A DNA stretch of 64,000 nucleotides, from NCBI GenBank assembly GCA_020629415.1, contig JAHDDL010000004.1, positions 36,466-100,465 on the forward strand. The letters are read 5' to 3'. This stretch comes from Maribacter sp. (GTDB taxonomy: Bacteria > Bacteroidota > Bacteroidia > Flavobacteriales > Flavobacteriaceae). The notes under the pieces were generated by a model. That model was not told where the DNA came from. It was given only the letters and a program-made list of their open reading frames with translations, and ran no database searches. A program made the position numbers and the translations under genes. Positions 63,977 to 64,000 of the stretch are shown here, piece by piece. Position 1 is the first letter of the stretch. Every line of letters starts with the position of its first letter.

Positions 63977-64000
63977 ATGGCTTTTTTAAAAACTATATTA
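63977..64000 (+). CDS. Start of a probable DUF4834 membrane protein gene (cut by window end)
   Basis: ATG at 63977 opens MAFLKTIL, the usual N-terminus of short DUF4834 proteins in Flavobacteriaceae. A TATTTTTG -7 box lies 21 bases upstream (63948-63955). Only eight codons are visible, so the call rests on the N-terminal pattern and the promoter. Confidence 0.5.

Noticed and set aside
1-64000. CRISPR arrays, prophage, insertion sequences, tRNA or rRNA genes
   Set aside because: No regularly spaced identical repeats, no transposase or phage proteins, and no tRNA cloverleaf or rRNA segments were seen on either strand; a tRNA scan would confirm.

Overview
The window is a stretch of chromosome from a marine-type Flavobacteriaceae bacterium (Bacteroidota; the gene set and protein sequences resemble genera such as Maribacter, Zobellia or Arenibacter, but I cannot fix the genus). 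The evidence is AT-rich DNA, near absence of Shine-Dalgarno sequences before genes, recurrent TAnnTTTG -7 boxes, menaquinone genes, outer-membrane proteins of the CarboxypepD_reg/beta-barrel type, DUF4870, MiaE, and PLP enzymes of the sulfonolipid/sphingolipid type. It is dominated by ordinary core genes. I see no prophage, insertion sequence, CRISPR array, rRNA or tRNA.

Layout. 0-9.9 kb: the 3' part of an IcmF-type acyl-CoA mutase, the tRNA-modification genes miaE and mnmE, two small envelope proteins, dnaN, a SAM hydroxide adenosyltransferase, phoH and purC. 9.9-18.3 kb: a DEDDh exonuclease overlapping a cNMP/CBS/DUF294 protein, sdaA, dnaK behind a distinctive upstream region, a secreted unknown, a GNAT enzyme and an alpha/beta hydrolase. 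18.3-31.7 kb: the menaquinone region (hotdog thioesterase, menF, menD, then menA, menC, CPBP protease and menE). It is interrupted by DUF2853, cvfB, a SPOR-domain protein, and a two-component pair made of a LytTR response regulator and a TPR/HisKA_2 sensor kinase. menB and menH are not in the window. 31.8-46.9 kb: an M24 peptidase, a carboxyltransferase, an oxidoreductase, ettA, an MBL-fold lipoprotein, fumC, an outer-membrane beta-barrel with its small partner, an ArsC-like protein, and prfB with its programmed +1 frameshift. 46.9-54.2 kb: the transglutaminase/Alpha-E/permuted ATP-grasp trio, a zinc metalloprotease, a threonine aldolase and a YegP-like protein. 54.4-64 kb: a repeat-containing OmpA protein, a 0.5 kb non-coding stretch with REP-like hairpins between twin terminators, a thioredoxin-like protein, YbaB, oligopeptidase B, a cysteine-synthase-fold enzyme next to an alpha-oxoamine synthase (candidate sulfonolipid/capnine genes), a large GNAT-like protein, an outer-membrane transporter-like protein, and the first codons of a probable DUF4834 gene.

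Most interesting points. (1) Four 9-bp direct repeats with an exact 21-bp period lie between the LytTR regulator gene and its kinase gene, the geometry expected for LytTR binding, and they overlap perfect dyads. (2) The cysteine synthase-like and alpha-oxoamine synthase genes match the CapA/CapB logic of capnine biosynthesis, with a GNAT-like gene converging on them. (3) dnaK is preceded by a perfect 13-bp palindrome and a sigma-54-like -24/-12 element. (4) prfB keeps an AGGAGG-stimulated frameshift in a lineage that hardly uses Shine-Dalgarno pairing. (5) The OmpA protein carries an exact 23-residue repeat in its N-terminal half.
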